Below are positions 47,166-59,500 of a DNA stretch of 64,000 nt, piece after piece. Within the stretch, counting starts at the first letter, position 1, and each line of letters opens with the position of its first letter. Position numbers and translations under genes: made by a program. Location of the stretch: assembly GCA_003342895.1 (NCBI GenBank), contig PTFA01000011.1:4353988-4417987 (forward strand). Direction: 5' to 3'. The DNA is from Casuarius casuarius. Its lineage: Eukaryota > Chordata > Aves > Casuariiformes > Casuariidae. The notes below the pieces were generated by a model, which was not told the origin of the DNA, ran no database searches, and saw nothing but the letters and a program-made list of their open reading frames with translations.

Positions 47166-49959
47166 CTGAGGTGGTACTGCAACTTGTGTATTTTAACATG
47201 CAACTCTAGACACAGAGAAGGAGCAGTCAGAGGAATGTGACATCCATATAGTATGAAGTTTGCTTAAAAATAGAGAGGAAAAAATCACAAGGGCAGATCA
47301 CAATTAACATTGTGCAGCTGTAGAATACCAGTGCTGTACTGTGGATAATAAGGAAGTTGTCTGTCAATATAAAGAACAGCTCTGAGAAGAACCAGAGGAT
47401 GAAAACTGGCTCTGATCTTGGTGAGGGGGTTGGAAGTCTGACTGGATGCATAATTATAACAGAAGTACGAGACCTTTTTCACAGTTAGAACTTGGAAAGC
47501 TAGTCCCAGGCCAGAACAATCTATGGTGATTAAAAGAAATGTCACCTCTTTCATATTTATTGAAAACATTTTTCTTAAAAGACAGTAAACATCTGCTGTG
47601 AAAGCGAGCGGCTGTGCAAAGGAGCAGCTAGCAGAGATGAGTGAAGGCAGTTGTGCTGGAAGAACAAAGAGCTTCATTGGCTGGTCCTGTCTCGTTTGCT
47701 TCTGCTTTGATATTCCCCTACTGATTGTGATATTTCCATACCAATTATTGTATAAATTGTTCCTGGCTGACCTCTCTACTTAGCTGTCTTTAGTTGGCTC
47801 AGCAGTGGGAGGAATTTTGATGAGAAATGAATAGCTCTTCTGAGTCGGTTCAGGAAGGACAGTCCATGTGCTGAGAGTGGTGCGATTGTGGCAGGAGTTG
47901 AGGAGGAACATCTGGGATTGGGCACCCCTGGTAGCACGATTTAAACATCAAAGCAAAAGGGTGGAGGATGGGGACAGAGTTGTTCTGCAGGTAGCTCCAG
48001 CCAGCCTTTCAGTACAGTCAACTCTCTTGGCGTGACAAAAAAAAATACATCAAGTAAAATACTGTCAAGTATTTGCTCAGAATGAGGCTTTGTTGTAATA
48101 ATGGTGGGGGAGGGGGTGTTGTGCCACATGTTTTCTTCTGATAGCATTGTTTTTTCCATCTGGCAGCAGGTTGCAGTGCATTGAGATTGTCCCTGCTGTG
48201 ACTCATTTATGCAAAAACTAAGCTTGAACCTAATTTTTATTTGTGCGCGTTAACAGGAGACTTCACAGAATAGCAGGTGCAAGTTGCTAGAAGATTGCTT
48301 CTGTTTTGCTGTTGTGGCAGGGATGTCCCATAGAAATTACATTTGTCTTCAGTAGATGAAAAGTAAGCAAACCACTTGGGTAGCATTGTCAGTGGCTGGA
48401 CAACTGTGGACTTGGAAGAGCCTTCTTGAAATTAAATACAGTTTTGTGGATATCAATCCCTGCCTTTTCTCCTGACTCAGCAGTGGGATTAAGTGTGGAG
48501 CTGGTCTTGGTAGGAGCCTTCCAGTGTCCTCACTGGGGGTTCAGAAGGGAGAGAAGTCAGGCAATCCCCTGGGAAGCGTCATGCCTAAGGGAGTCTGAAA
48601 AATAAATCTGAATTAAGATGGAGCATGAGCTCGGAGTACATTACCTGTTCCTGAATAACTCACTAGAAGCAAGCGTTGTCCCCTCATCGTGCAGGGCATG
48701 GTGTTGCTGTGTGGGAATGGAGGAATGGAGACCCCGAAGAAGAGTGGATTGCAGCCCAGCTTGCTGCCGTCCTCAAGGTGTCCTATAACCGTATGTGCTA
48801 CGTTACTTTGAGAGAGCAGCCAAAGCACAAACTGCCACAGCTTAAAGGCTGCTCCTGTCTGCCCTGTCATTCCCCANGGTGTCCTATGTGTGGGTCGCTG
48901 GCTGCAGCATCACCCTGCAGGGGCGCATTCGGTGTGTGTGTTGGGGCATGAGCTTGCCTGAGCAGAGAGGTGGAAAGGGAGACTGGGGGAAGTAACGAAT
49001 TACAAACACCATCAAAAAAACAACAAAGCCTTTGGACCCTGCAGAGAGATGTGAAACCACCACTGAGTGCTTCCTTGCCTTTTACGCAGCATCCTTTCTT
49101 CCTTCCTCCCTGGCAGTCAGAGGACGCTGGTAAGCCTGCTGTGTCCTGCGGCGCCAGGGCAGGGCTGCAGGAGCCAAACACAACCAGAGGAGTTCTGGCA
49201 ATTACCTTGAGCTGTGCCATGCTTTGGAGAAGGAGGGCCACCCAGGTGGCGATTCTTGGCTCCTGCATTGTTCTGGTCTGCGTGATGATCCTTGAGTGAG
49301 CCTCAAGCCTGCAGGAGAGGAGCAGTTGTCGCAGCATGTGATGCACTTGGTGCTGGCACCTGCTCTTGGGTTGTGTGTGCCCAGAGCATCTTTCAGGCTA
49401 GGAAGTAGTCGTTTTAACCTAACTGCTCTTTAGCGCTTGTCTGAATTGTCTTCATTACTAAGGACTTTCTGCCAGGGCCTGTGGTCTACTGCAGGTGCTG
49501 ATTTGCAGTAGCCAAATAGGATTTATGCACGCTTCTCTTTCCTTCCCCGTGTGCAAGCACAGGTTCACACTACAGTTCTGAATGCGTTTTGGGGGAACCA
49601 GCTTAGCTGGCTGTGTTCAGAGCCTGAATTGCTATGCTTCAACAGGAAAAAGCTGAAATAATCTTTTTTTAGCTTCTCTTGTCTTATAGCCCACGCATAG
49701 CCTGCAGGCCTGATGTGACCCATATGGCTAAAGAGTATAGTCTGCAATTAATACAGTTTGTAAAGGGACATAACAGCTGTACCAGTTCAGTTCAGGAGTT
49801 CACCTAACTCAGTATCACAGTTTAAGAACTGGCTGTAGGCAGACAGCTAGGCAATTATAGCTCATTTTAAGTCTCCTGATATCAGCGAGATCTACCTTTA
49901 TAGTAGTCCTCTTTTAAGTGCTTGTCCCATCTTCATCTGAACTCACGTAAACTTTCTGT

Positions 49960-50285
49960 ATCCCCAAATCCCTAGGCAAGTAGTTCCCCAGATCTGCTCT
50001 GTGTAGTGGGAACAAGCCCCCTCTTTGTTCTGATCCTGAATCCTACTAAGTTTGGTTGAGGGCCCTTGGTTTCTAAACTGGAAAAGGTGGTAAACAGTTA
50101 ATTCTTGACTATCCTCTCCATGGTATGTGTAACTTTATAGACTTCTATCAGATCCCCTCAAAATCATCTTCTTTGCAGATCGAAGAGCCTTAACCTGCTG
50201 CATCATTCTTTTTGTGGAAGCCATTCCCAACTTTGATCATGCTGGTTGCTCTTCTCTGAGCCTCTTCCAGGAGCACCTATAAATG
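49960..50285 (-). repeat. CR1-type LINE 3' fragment (antisense)
   Basis: The sequence contains AACTTTATAGACTTCTATCAG followed by CCCCTCAAAATCATCTTCTTTGCAGA, AGAGCCTTAACCTGCTGCAT and GTTGCTCTTCTCTGAGCCTCTTCC. In that order these are hallmarks of antisense CR1 3' regions of sauropsids ('TATAGACCTCTATCATATCCCC', 'TTGCCCTTCTCTGAACC'). It is decayed, with no coding potential. Confidence 0.65.
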
Positions 50286-52479
50286 GAGCAAACAACAGCA
50301 ACAAAGAAAACCTCACCTGTGCTGTACATATTTGCACAAGGGACAGAGAGAGGAAGAAGAGGAATCTCTATGGAAATGTTGCTGATAAATGTAGTCAAAG
50401 GCACAAAGTAATTTTTTAAGGAGAATTTAAGATTAGTATGCAGTTCACTTTCTGACAAGTACTGCTTTGGAGCCTTTAAGTGAGGAACACTGTGCTGTAA
50501 AGCTGCAGGAGTGGAAAAAGACCCTCAAGCTACATAATTTGTTTGGTGTTCAGAGCTATCAGCCCTATGCTTTTGAGGAAAATACAAAGACTTTGGGGGG
50601 GGGGCTAATGATTAGAGACGTAGGATGATATTCCTTCAACAGCAAAGGTTTCTCTTTTAGATTAAAGATATGTCGACAGTGACTGTTGATTTATAAGCTA
50701 TCTTGNTGCAACTTGCTCTGATGCCTCTGAGTGTGGTGTAGGTGTAACATAAACTTTATAAAATGGGGAGAGTGTTTGTGCAAGGAGTTCCTGGTCATTC
50801 TGTCTCTGATTTTTAGTTGTTCTTTTGGTGTATCAATGTTGTGGTAGAGTTTCTGTGTGCACAGACATCCTTTTTGTTCCACCCACTTATCCCTTGTGAT
50901 AGATCTTGAATTGATGTTGTCAGGTACAATTTTGCACGTCTGTCCTTATAAAAGGGACCTGAAGGTCTCCCTCCTCCCCAAAACGTATGTGCTTGGCACT
51001 TTCTGAAATGGGACGTCTTCCACATGTTTCAAATCACGCACCTGAAGTGACCAGTTCTGTCTGAAAAACCTGAGCTCTGAGCTCTACATGTCTCCAGATG
51101 GAAAGCTTAGGTGGTGCCATAGTCAGCTGACATTACTGTATGGGTGTAAATTTTGAAAAGAGAGTGTGTATTCAGAACCCGTGTTGCAATGCTCCTGGGT
51201 GAAGTGCATCTGGTAGAGGAATGTACAACGCTGCTTTCTTGCCCTTAGGTTGAATGGAGAGGCATTTAAGCCTTAGCTGAAATATGAAAAAGTGAGCGAC
51301 TCAGACATGACATTTCTCTCCTGTCTGGATCCCCTTGCCTTGCAGAAAAAGCTGTCCCTTTTCACCCACTTTTCAGAAGCCTTTAACATGAGAAAGGCCA
51401 TAGTCCCCGGAGAGGGTTTGTGGAGAGGCGCCGGGCTTGGGANTCCTCCTCCGTCCCCTGGCTGCCTGACCTTGAGTCTCATTGCAGGGCTGCTGTGCTT
51501 CTGCCTCCTTCTCCCCCCACAAGCCTCCTTTCTCCAAAACAGGGCCTGGGAGACACACAAGCCAGCGGGAAGTGCAAAGAGCTGCCTGGTTGTTGTTTTG
51601 CTTGTTCTTACCTCAAAAGGCCCACAACAATAACCCTCATCTGTAGGGGATGAGAATCAGGGAATGCTCTCTCCTTATCTGGAGGGATTTGCTGCTTTTT
51701 GGAAAATAGCAGATGCACAAACCTATCATTTCTTATTAATTTTAAAGTAGCTCTTGGCTCTCTACCTCCTCCATATCAGCCCTTGCATTGTCAGTAAATT
51801 ATATTGGATTTGCAATTAAAAGCCAGCTGTGCCAATGAAATACCAGCCAAATGCCAACCGTAACCGTCTCCTAGGCTTCCTAAGGGAGGTGTGGAGCACA
51901 AAACTCTTCCTTCAGTGAGCTCTCCTCTCACTTCAAGAGGAGAAGGTAAGAGTTTAAAATGGGATCTCAGGCATATTATTTTTGTTAATCAAAGTGTTTG
52001 CTCACTAAGAAATGTTGTTCTTTCCTTGATATTATGTATGCATGGGTACAGCAATTCCTACAGCCAGAAAACTGCCAAACACTTCACTGTGCAAAAAGTT
52101 AACCATTTGGGGAGGAAATTTTTAATCATGGATGTCTGTCTCACACTGGTTGTTTTTCTCTCTCCCTATCTCAGTTAAAAGTATTTGTTTGAGAAGTATT
52201 TTTGCTTCTGCTATGTGGATTTTCTTTAAGCGTGGAGAAGCTCTTGTGCCTGTTTGTGTTAAACAAGGATTTGCAAGTAGGCAGGGGGAAGAGCACTGCA
52301 GACTCGCTGCTTCCTGCCCCTCTGAAAATCTCTCCTGTCCAACCCACAAGCTTTCGTGTCCCAGCTCTCAGAAGCTGAGCAGAAACTTGCTGCAAGTTGT
52401 AGGAAAACCTTGGCAGTTTTGTCTTCCTTCCACCTCAGAGATGGGCAGGGCTTTTCCTGCACCGGCTTTTCTTGTTCCT

Positions 52480-52595
52480 CAGCTGTTCTGGTTCCTAGAG
52501 CTGGATCAGAAAACGGGGAGCTCTTCTGCTCCTAGCAGCCCATTTTGTCTGGATCGGCAAAGCGGGGTGGGAAACTGCAGCAATCTGCACAGAGG
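52480..52595 (+). other. Exon-like segment inside intron 1 (uncertain)
   Basis: A good acceptor (TTTTCTTGTTCCTCAG) and a donor-like CAGAG|GTGAGA bracket about 115 bases that are open in one frame. That frame belongs to a 205-codon open frame at 52,132-52,749. The translation has no domain I recognise, and IGSF3 does not need an exon here. It may be a pseudo-exon or a lineage-specific alternative exon. Confidence 0.15.
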
Positions 52596-53759
52596 TGAGA
52601 AGGCCGACAGCGAGGGAACAGAAGAGGAAGAATGCAGAAGGCGCATCTCTTCCGAACCTGGATTGGGACCCCTGATCGTGGAGTTATTGGCAGCGTCCTG
52701 GAAGTCGTTGGCAAGGGCAGAAGGAGAGCGTGTTAGTGCTGACCCGTGACGGGGGGTGGAATTTGACCGCTACCAGATGGCTGCGTACAACAGGCTACGG
52801 ATATCTGCTCTGTGGGTCCCTGAGGTCGTGATCTTGCCAATGGACTGTGGAAGGGCCAGTGCAGGTCTCTGGTAAAATGTTGTTTTTCAGTTGGATGGTT
52901 GGAGAACTCCTCAAAGAATTCCTATATAACACCACCAGTACTGCATTAAAAGCCTGCAAAACAAGGTCATCACCTCAAAAGCGAAATACATACCCCAAAT
53001 ACCCAAAAGGAATGTTGTGTGTATGTGCAACTTTTAATTTCTACCCCTGCATGTTGCACTGTAGTGCAATTTTAATTGCATTATTGCATGCAGGATATCT
53101 GTATGCTGTAGCAAGGCTACATGTGTATACAAAAATTTGATTATGAGGTAATACATACTGCGTATGTAGTAAAGATCTTAGCCTTCATGCCTTAAAAATG
53201 TTTTTTCACTTCAAAGGTTATGGTGTTTAGTCTGTCCTTTGGCCTTTACAGGGCAAGAGAAGAGTCTGTCCACATCTTAGATGTTAATTGTCTCTAGCGG
53301 TATCTTTCCCTGGGATGAAGGGACTGGTATAGCAAACGGTGTGGGAGTGTTTGCCTCTGCTGTTCCTCTCCCTGTTAGTTTTAAACGTGCTAGCTTTCCC
53401 TGCCCTCCTCTTAAATCATGTTATTTCATAAAGAGTAAAAAGAAACATAATTTGGAGCAGCAGTGAGCTGAGCCCAAGTTAATAGTTTGAATTGCACTCC
53501 ATCTGTTCAGTTGCATGGCCTGATGGATGTGCTGAACCCATTTTTCACAATTTGTTTTAAGCTGGTAAGAACCATCTCTCCTGGCTTCAGTCCAAGGTGT
53601 CTGTTGAGGGAAACTTTGTATCTGGACTCTGATGTCCAGAGGGAGGGGTCGAGTCAGTAATCTTCAAATGTCAAGCTACCTCTTTCACTTGCAAGTTGCT
53701 ATTTTTTGAGAGATTAAATTCTTCTCTGGACTTGAACAAATTAAAATTAAAAAAAAAAA

Positions 53760-53781
53760 GTGTGTGTGTGCACACGCACAC
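53760..53781. repeat. Alternating purine-pyrimidine run, self-complementary
   Basis: Five GT steps followed by CA/CG steps give 22 bases of strict alternation. The GT half can pair with the CA half. A poly-A run lies just before it. The pattern is compatible with a small hairpin or Z-DNA. Confidence 0.8.
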
Positions 53782-54664
53782 TATAAAATTTGCAAATGTG
53801 ATTATGCTGGACCTGCTTTAAATCAGCTTATTGCTGTTTTATGATTGCAAGTAAGCAGTCGCAGAAGCCAGGGTGATTGGCCTTGCCATGTGCACATGCT
53901 GCTGGTAACTCAATAACCGATGAACACCCACCATGGTCTCCGAACCTCAGAGTCTTTGATGTAGCAACAAACAAGACAGATTGCTGTGATTTATCTGGCC
54001 TCTGGAGGGCTGTGCTGGTAATGTGCCATGAGCCCAAGGGCCATCCATCCATAATCTGTATAAAAATAGAGCAGATTGCAGTCAGCCTGTCTTTGTTCCA
54101 TCCAGCAGTCCTGCCTGCAAGAGTTTGCATGTGTCCAATGTGCAATACTCAGTCTTGATTTCCAGCAGCCAGGGGCGGTAAGTCTTAGGGTGTAGTAGGC
54201 CCACTCCCTCCTTTAACTGTAATTGTTTTCGTTATGTGCTAAATATACTCCTCTCAAATAGAGTTTGAGTGCAGTGCTGGAAATGCAGTATTTCCTAGTA
54301 TGTCTTTACAAGTGTAGTGGGAAGACTGGATGGAGAAGGTGTGCTGGATTTGGGGGAAAAAGACCAGGGTTTTGTCCCTGATGAAGCACTGAGCAGGCTT
54401 CCTGACAGAGGAGAAAAGGTGCTGCTGTCAGGTAACGCAGAAATGCAGGGAGGGCAAGAGGGAGAGCGCAGCCGCCCATCTTGTGTGCAGGCCTCTGCCT
54501 GGGTAGGGACGGTCTTGCCTTGCCTCTGCTGGGATGGGCACCGCGAATTGCTGCTGGACCATGTCTGTCAGGCTGCTCTGCTTGTGCTCACCCGCTCATG
54601 GGCTCAGCAGCTGGAAGGATGAAATCTTCTTCTCCCCATGGAGCGTGTTGCTCCATATAGTACT

Positions 54665-54722
54665 GCTGTCTATATATATACACACTATGTCTATACTATA
54701 CTGCCAATATACTGTACTGCTG
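54665..54722 (+). repeat. AT-rich (TA/CTAT) degenerate microsatellite
   Basis: TATATATATA is followed by imperfect ACTATGTCTATACTATACTG units. Low-complexity intronic sequence. Confidence 0.65.
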
Positions 54723-55698
54723 CCAATTTAAGGAGCCCATTTTACAAAAATGACTCTTTTGTCACAGAATGATTAGCCAGGTAGCCTTTAAACTAGATGT
54801 TATTGCAGGAGGGACTGGAAGAAGAAGCAAGAGTAGTATTGGAAGCCAAGCCCTGTCAGTTTTAGTTTCTAGTCTGATTTTGTATTGTGTAACACAATAC
54901 CTTTTTCTGTCTGGACTCTTCTCGCTACCAAAGAAAGGTTTTATGTTATCTTGAAACTGCTTTTTTCATAGGGCGACTTAAAAAAACAAAAACAAACAAA
55001 AAAAACACTCTTCTTGAGTCAGCAAGGAAATTGTGATGTGCCTGGGAGGTTGCTGTGACAGAGTGCAATATCCTGATTTTAAAATGGGGTCTGAGGGTTT
55101 CTTTTGCCAAATGCACCCTTAGGAAGATTGGTAGGCGTGAGGTGGAAGGGGTAGAAAAGTCAGAGTGCTGCCTCAGGACCGGCTGCTGGGACACATGGTC
55201 TTGCTTGGAGATTGGCTCCTGGCTCCTTTATTGCTCTTCAGCAAGTTGCTCATCACCTGTCTGCCAGCGACAGCAGCGTTTGACCTTATCTCACACGTCT
55301 GTCATGCGAGTTGAATAACGCAGAAGTGAAAAGCGTTCCCTCTGCCTGTAAAGTAGAAACGTGGGCATGTGACGCTAATGCAGCTGAGCTGTCCCCTCAC
55401 TCGTTGAAGTATTGCTCATCACCTGAGCCCTGGTAGCACACTGCGTGAGTGTCTGTAGGCCTCTCCTCCCCCCTGCCCCCATAAAAACTGCTGCCCACGT
55501 CGCCTTAGTGGGGGTGGTGTGGTGCCCCGCTGGCGCTTTGTGGTTGCTGTGGCTCCAGGACGGGTGGCAGCCGAAGTCACAATGTCCCCATACTTCCCTC
55601 ACCGACTGTGGCCTTGATAAGTACCAGCCTGCCCACGACCCCCGGGAGATGAGGGGGCACCTGCTGAAAAGTCACATGTGGCTGTTCTTCTCCCACAG

Positions 55699-56076
55699 GC
55701 ATGGCCCTAGCGCAGCGCCAAGTGACGGTGCAGGAGGGTCCCCTCTACCGCACGGAGGGCTCCCACGTCACCCTGTGGTGCCGGGTGAGCGGCTACCAGG
55801 GGCCGGCGGAGCAGAACTTCCAGTGGTCCATCTATCTGCCGTCGGCCCCCGAGCGCGAGGTGCAGATCGTCAGCACCGCCGACCTCTCCTTCCCCTACGC
55901 CATCTACACCCAGCGCGTACGCAGCCGGGAGATCTATGTGGAGCGGCTGCAGGGCGACGCGGCCCGGCTGCACATCACCGAGCTGCAGGACCGCGACGCT
56001 GGCGAGTACGAGTGCCACACACCCACCACCGATGAGAGGTACTTTGGGAGCTACAGCGCCAAGATGAGCCTCGTGG
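55699..56076 (+). CDS. IGSF3: IGSF3 exon 2: end of signal peptide and first V-type Ig domain
   Basis: This 378-base exon lies between a pyrimidine-rich acceptor (ending CACAG at 55,698) and a donor G|GTAAGC. It starts and ends in phase 1, as is usual for Ig-domain exons. It encodes residues 15 (split Gly) to 140. The signal peptide ends at Ala19, and the mature chain begins QRQVTVQEGPLYRTEG. The Ig V fold is clear: Cys42 in the B strand, Trp57 in the C strand (NFQWSIYL), and the D-x-G-x-Y-x-C motif at Asp114 to Cys120 (DAGEYEC), followed by YFGSYSAKM in the G strand. The GYQGP, REVQIVST, FPYAIYTQRV and GSYSAK segments are hallmarks of the first domain of IGSF3, PTGFRN and CD101; the combination here fits IGSF3 best. 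There is no N-glycosylation sequon and no stop in frame. The exon is far more GC-rich than the flanking introns. Confidence 0.88.
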
Positions 56077-56279
56077 GTAAGCTTCATGGCGTGGCCTGCC
56101 ATTGGGGGCTTGGGGAGTTGAGTTTCTCGAATTGCTCCGATTTCTCCTGCATTCCAGGAGAGAGCAGACAGCATAATGGTGTAAATTACAGGGAGCAGTG
56201 GCATAAAGGCATAAGAAAAAATCAAGCTTTTGGTAGTAATAAGGCCTTCATAAAGGAGAGAAAGCAAGCAGCATAGCTG

Positions 56280-56540
56280 GTGGGAAGGGACGTCCAAAAC
56301 CTTGGCTGAAAGCAAGGCAGACTCTGGGTTGATGTATGCAGAAAGACAGAGGTAGGGAGGCTGCTCCAGATGGCAGGAGCTACAGAGGAGAGCGCTTTCA
56401 TGCCCGAAGTGGCAAATAGTGCAGCAGCAGAGACAGGAGCGGTAATGAGCTGCAGGTAGAGGGAATCGGAGAGACAGTCTTCCTGAAGCTTGAAAGAGAG
56501 GGCAGTGCCAGAGCGAATCTTGAAACAGGCACACACGTCG
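56280..56540. repeat. Possible ancient interspersed repeat
   Basis: The purine-rich text with GCTGCTCCAGATGGCAGGAG, CTACAGAGGAGAGCGCTTTC and GTAATGAGCTGCAGGTAGAG resembles an old dispersed repeat that I recall from amniote introns but cannot name. The minus strand is open here as a continuation of the frame opposite exon 2, which I consider a shadow. Confidence 0.25.
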
Positions 56541-56572
56541 AGTTGAGCTGTTTGTGGATGAACCTGGAGGGG

Positions 56573-56586
56573 TTTTTTTTTTTTTT
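56573..56586 (+). repeat. Poly-T run (14)
   Basis: A short homopolymer in intron 2. Confidence 0.85.
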
Positions 56587-59500
56587 CCTTTGTCTGTTAC
56601 AAAAATCTAAAACAGATACTGTAAAACCTACAGTGTTTGCATGGTGCCTCTTTGACTAGATTCTTTGACCTTTTCAGACTTCCCTTGGTTTCTGTATCTC
56701 AAAACTAAATTGGATCTGAAGTCTGTAGTGCAGCTAACAGCAGTCAAACAGCTCTGTCAAATTTTTTGACTTAAGGACTCCGAAAGGTGTTCCATGACAC
56801 CTGTATAACAAATTTAAGCCCACGGACGATTGGCTTGCTTTTCTTAGCTGCGTCTTATAGACTCAGAAGCAGTTTGGGAATCCCCAGGAGCCTGTGGGCC
56901 TCTGGTTTGTCAACCACTTCAATATTATTCAGGCTCGCTGGTCGGAGAGATTGGAGTGTTGCAGGTTAAAGCCCTGTTGACACAGGAAACCCATTGTGAA
57001 GCAAGCCGAGGTGTGAATTTGAATCACAAGAGCCCTCCTTTGTGTTGCACTCTCTCCTCCCAGCTCACCACCTTTTTGTGCTTTGGCTGGCTTTCTTTTG
57101 GAAGTGTCAACATGGGCGGCTGTTGCAGAATGACTCTCCCACACTATTTCCCAGGGTGGAGAAGCCCCGAGGGCTGGAGTCCAAACAGTTATTTAGATGC
57201 CTGCTTTCCCATTTAATTTCACTGAGCAACTTCCTAAGTAAAAGAGGTAGATGCCTATTTTTTTTTTATGTGATTTGCTTCAGGTGCCTAGAGATGTGGT
57301 TCTCTATTTAGTTTAAAGTAATATGAGTCAACCTTGCCCCAGTAAGCCACTTTAGGGAGGTAAACTTGTTGAAAACCGAACACCATAGAAAAAAGGGCTG
57401 TAGGTGAGGGTGGGGTTGCAGCAGTCCGGGTTTGTGACCGGGTTAAACTGCCAAGGAGCTGCGCCCTGTGACTTGCCGTTGTGCTGGAAGCCAGCCTCCA
57501 AAGCACAGTCCTTACAGGAAAATAGCTGAACAATTGAGAATAACTCCAGAATCACCCAAGTTGAGCAATGCACGATGACTGAATTACCTGGTGATGTGCT
57601 TTGTGGGGTGTGGTGGGTGGTGGAGCTAGCCTGAAGAGGATCTGGAGGCTAGCTGGCATGTCCAGTGAAGGGTGGCAGGGATCAAACACGCTCCTCCTCT
57701 GCTTTTCCCCTGGAAGAGGTGGGCTAGGGGCACAGGGAGTCAGCACTGTTTGAATTTTAACTCTAGGTCAGCAGCTTCTTTGGTGGCCGGCCCTCGGTTT
57801 GCTGGTGGGATGCTTCTGCTCTGTGCTGCCCTTGCCACTACTACGAGGCGTATGCAATCTGGGGCTCAGCACCATAGACATCCGTGAACAGTGCCTTGAG
57901 GACATACACTTCAGGGCTTACGTATGTCAGAGATGCTCAAGGAAATTGATCTAAAATAACTTTTAGTAGATTAGTTAAAACATATTAAGCCCCTTCATGG
58001 ATGCGCCCACTCAGAATTTGTGGCCCTAATTTGGTTTAGTTTAATTCATTTCTGAAAACTCACTTTGGAAGCGAATTAAGGCCACTTGAATTTTGAATGT
58101 GTGTATCTGTGTACGTGTTTGCTGTGGTTTAACTAAACTCTGAGACAAACTGAATTTTCCAGAATGTCCCCTGTGATGACCTGTAACCGACAAACTCTTC
58201 CAAAGTCCTCCGCTTTCTGGAAGTGCTCACCTTGGACAGTCCCTTAGGGAGCCTCTCCAGCCTACACTGGTATGGCTGCGCTGCCTCAGCAGCCTTGCTC
58301 CTCTCCATACCTCTTGCGGTGTGGATATGGGGTAGTTAGCTGGGTGCTGATGCTTCTACATACCGAGAATGCTTCTGAACTGCCTAGGGGGAAAGATTTG
58401 ATTTGTCCATCCTGTGCTTTGTAAAAGCAACTTGTTCACTGTAGCAGCACTGCTGAAGGCAATGCTGGGAGCGATTGCAAGGTGCTCCTGCAGAGTTGTA
58501 GTTTCTCGCTGTGGCCACCTGCCTGCCCATTGCGGGGCCCAGGGCACCTATGCTGTGGCTGTCCCCTTGGTCACGTTGCTGCTGCAGCCCCCAAGGCATG
58601 TACAGCTGGGGTGGGGAAGAGTGATGGCTGATGAGCATTGTCACCAGTCAGTCCCGGTTGTTCTTGGAAAGCACCTGTCTTTGCTGCCTTAGCCTGGCGG
58701 CGGAAGTTGGCACATGCTGGTTATTGTCAAGTGGCAAATGCTAGGGCAACTGGGCTGGTTTGGGGAGTGTCAGAAGGTGTGGGGGTGGGCAGGCAAGCCT
58801 GCGGAGATGTTTTCATCCTCTTTTTGCAGGGAAAAGAATGTGGGCAGTTGTTCCCTGTGTCTCCATTAGTTTGAACTGGTGCTGGCTTCAGTCCCCTCGA
58901 GTGGAGGAGACTAGGAGAATGAGTCTTGAAGCCCTGCTGAAGTTCCTGCATGGACTGCAAGGACTGTGAGGGAAATGCTGTACCATGAGCTCTCCGAGAG
59001 CCTGCAGTCATGGCTTGGGAATTTGGAAAATTTTTTTTGGAATTCATGATAACCCCTAAGAGATCTAGGTGATCTAGGAGCAATTGATCTCCCTCACGAC
59101 AGCTGTCCCTCAGTCTGTTTTGGCTGTGCTGGAAAGGCTTTTACTAGCCCAAGTGAGTAAAAATCCCTTCCTTTCCACCCACCAGGTTGTAGTAAGAGAG
59201 ACTCCTGCCCTCTGGCCGAGGTGGTGTCTCTGCAGGGCTGGGTAGAGCATGCCCCCGTTTTCTCATGTGTTTAGCTCTCAGCTACAGGTCATAGGTTTCC
59301 AGAGCTGCTTCATTGCTGTGTATGGTATTCAAGAAGTGAGTGCTAAATGGGAGTTATTGTTCTCATTTTCTCAGAAACAGAACCAAACTTTTTTTTCTTT
59401 CATCCAGTTATGAATTTTTAATTGACTTATTAGATTGAGTGGCTCTTTTTTGGCAGAAGAAAAGCCTGGAGGGAGACAGGTTTGTTAGCATCTCTGTTCT

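Larger units (their letters stand above)
25809..55698 (+). other. IGSF3: IGSF3 intron 1
   Basis: This is a 29,890-base phase-1 intron from GTAAGT to a pyrimidine-rich CACAG acceptor. I find no additional exon that reads as part of IGSF3, and none is needed because exon 1 and exon 2 join in frame and complete the signal peptide. It holds a CpG-rich patch near 27.1-27.4 kb, another GC-rich stretch at about 28.6-29.4 kb, a pyrimidine-rich tract (41.2-42.7 kb), two CR1-type remnants and several homopolymers. No nested gene is supported. Confidence 0.82.

Noticed and set aside
54765..54870. Possible CR1 5' fragment (phrase GCCTTTAAACTAGATG)
   Set aside because: Only one short phrase looked familiar and the flanks did not follow the family order, so it is not supportable by eye.
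55445..56035. 196-codon + strand frame overlapping exon 2
   Set aside because: It reads the Ig exon out of frame; the Ig-domain motifs are only in the frame of 55,701.
55707..56534. 275-codon minus-strand frame opposite exon 2
   Set aside because: Antisense shadow of the GC-rich Ig exon, extended into intron 2. No domain is recognised.
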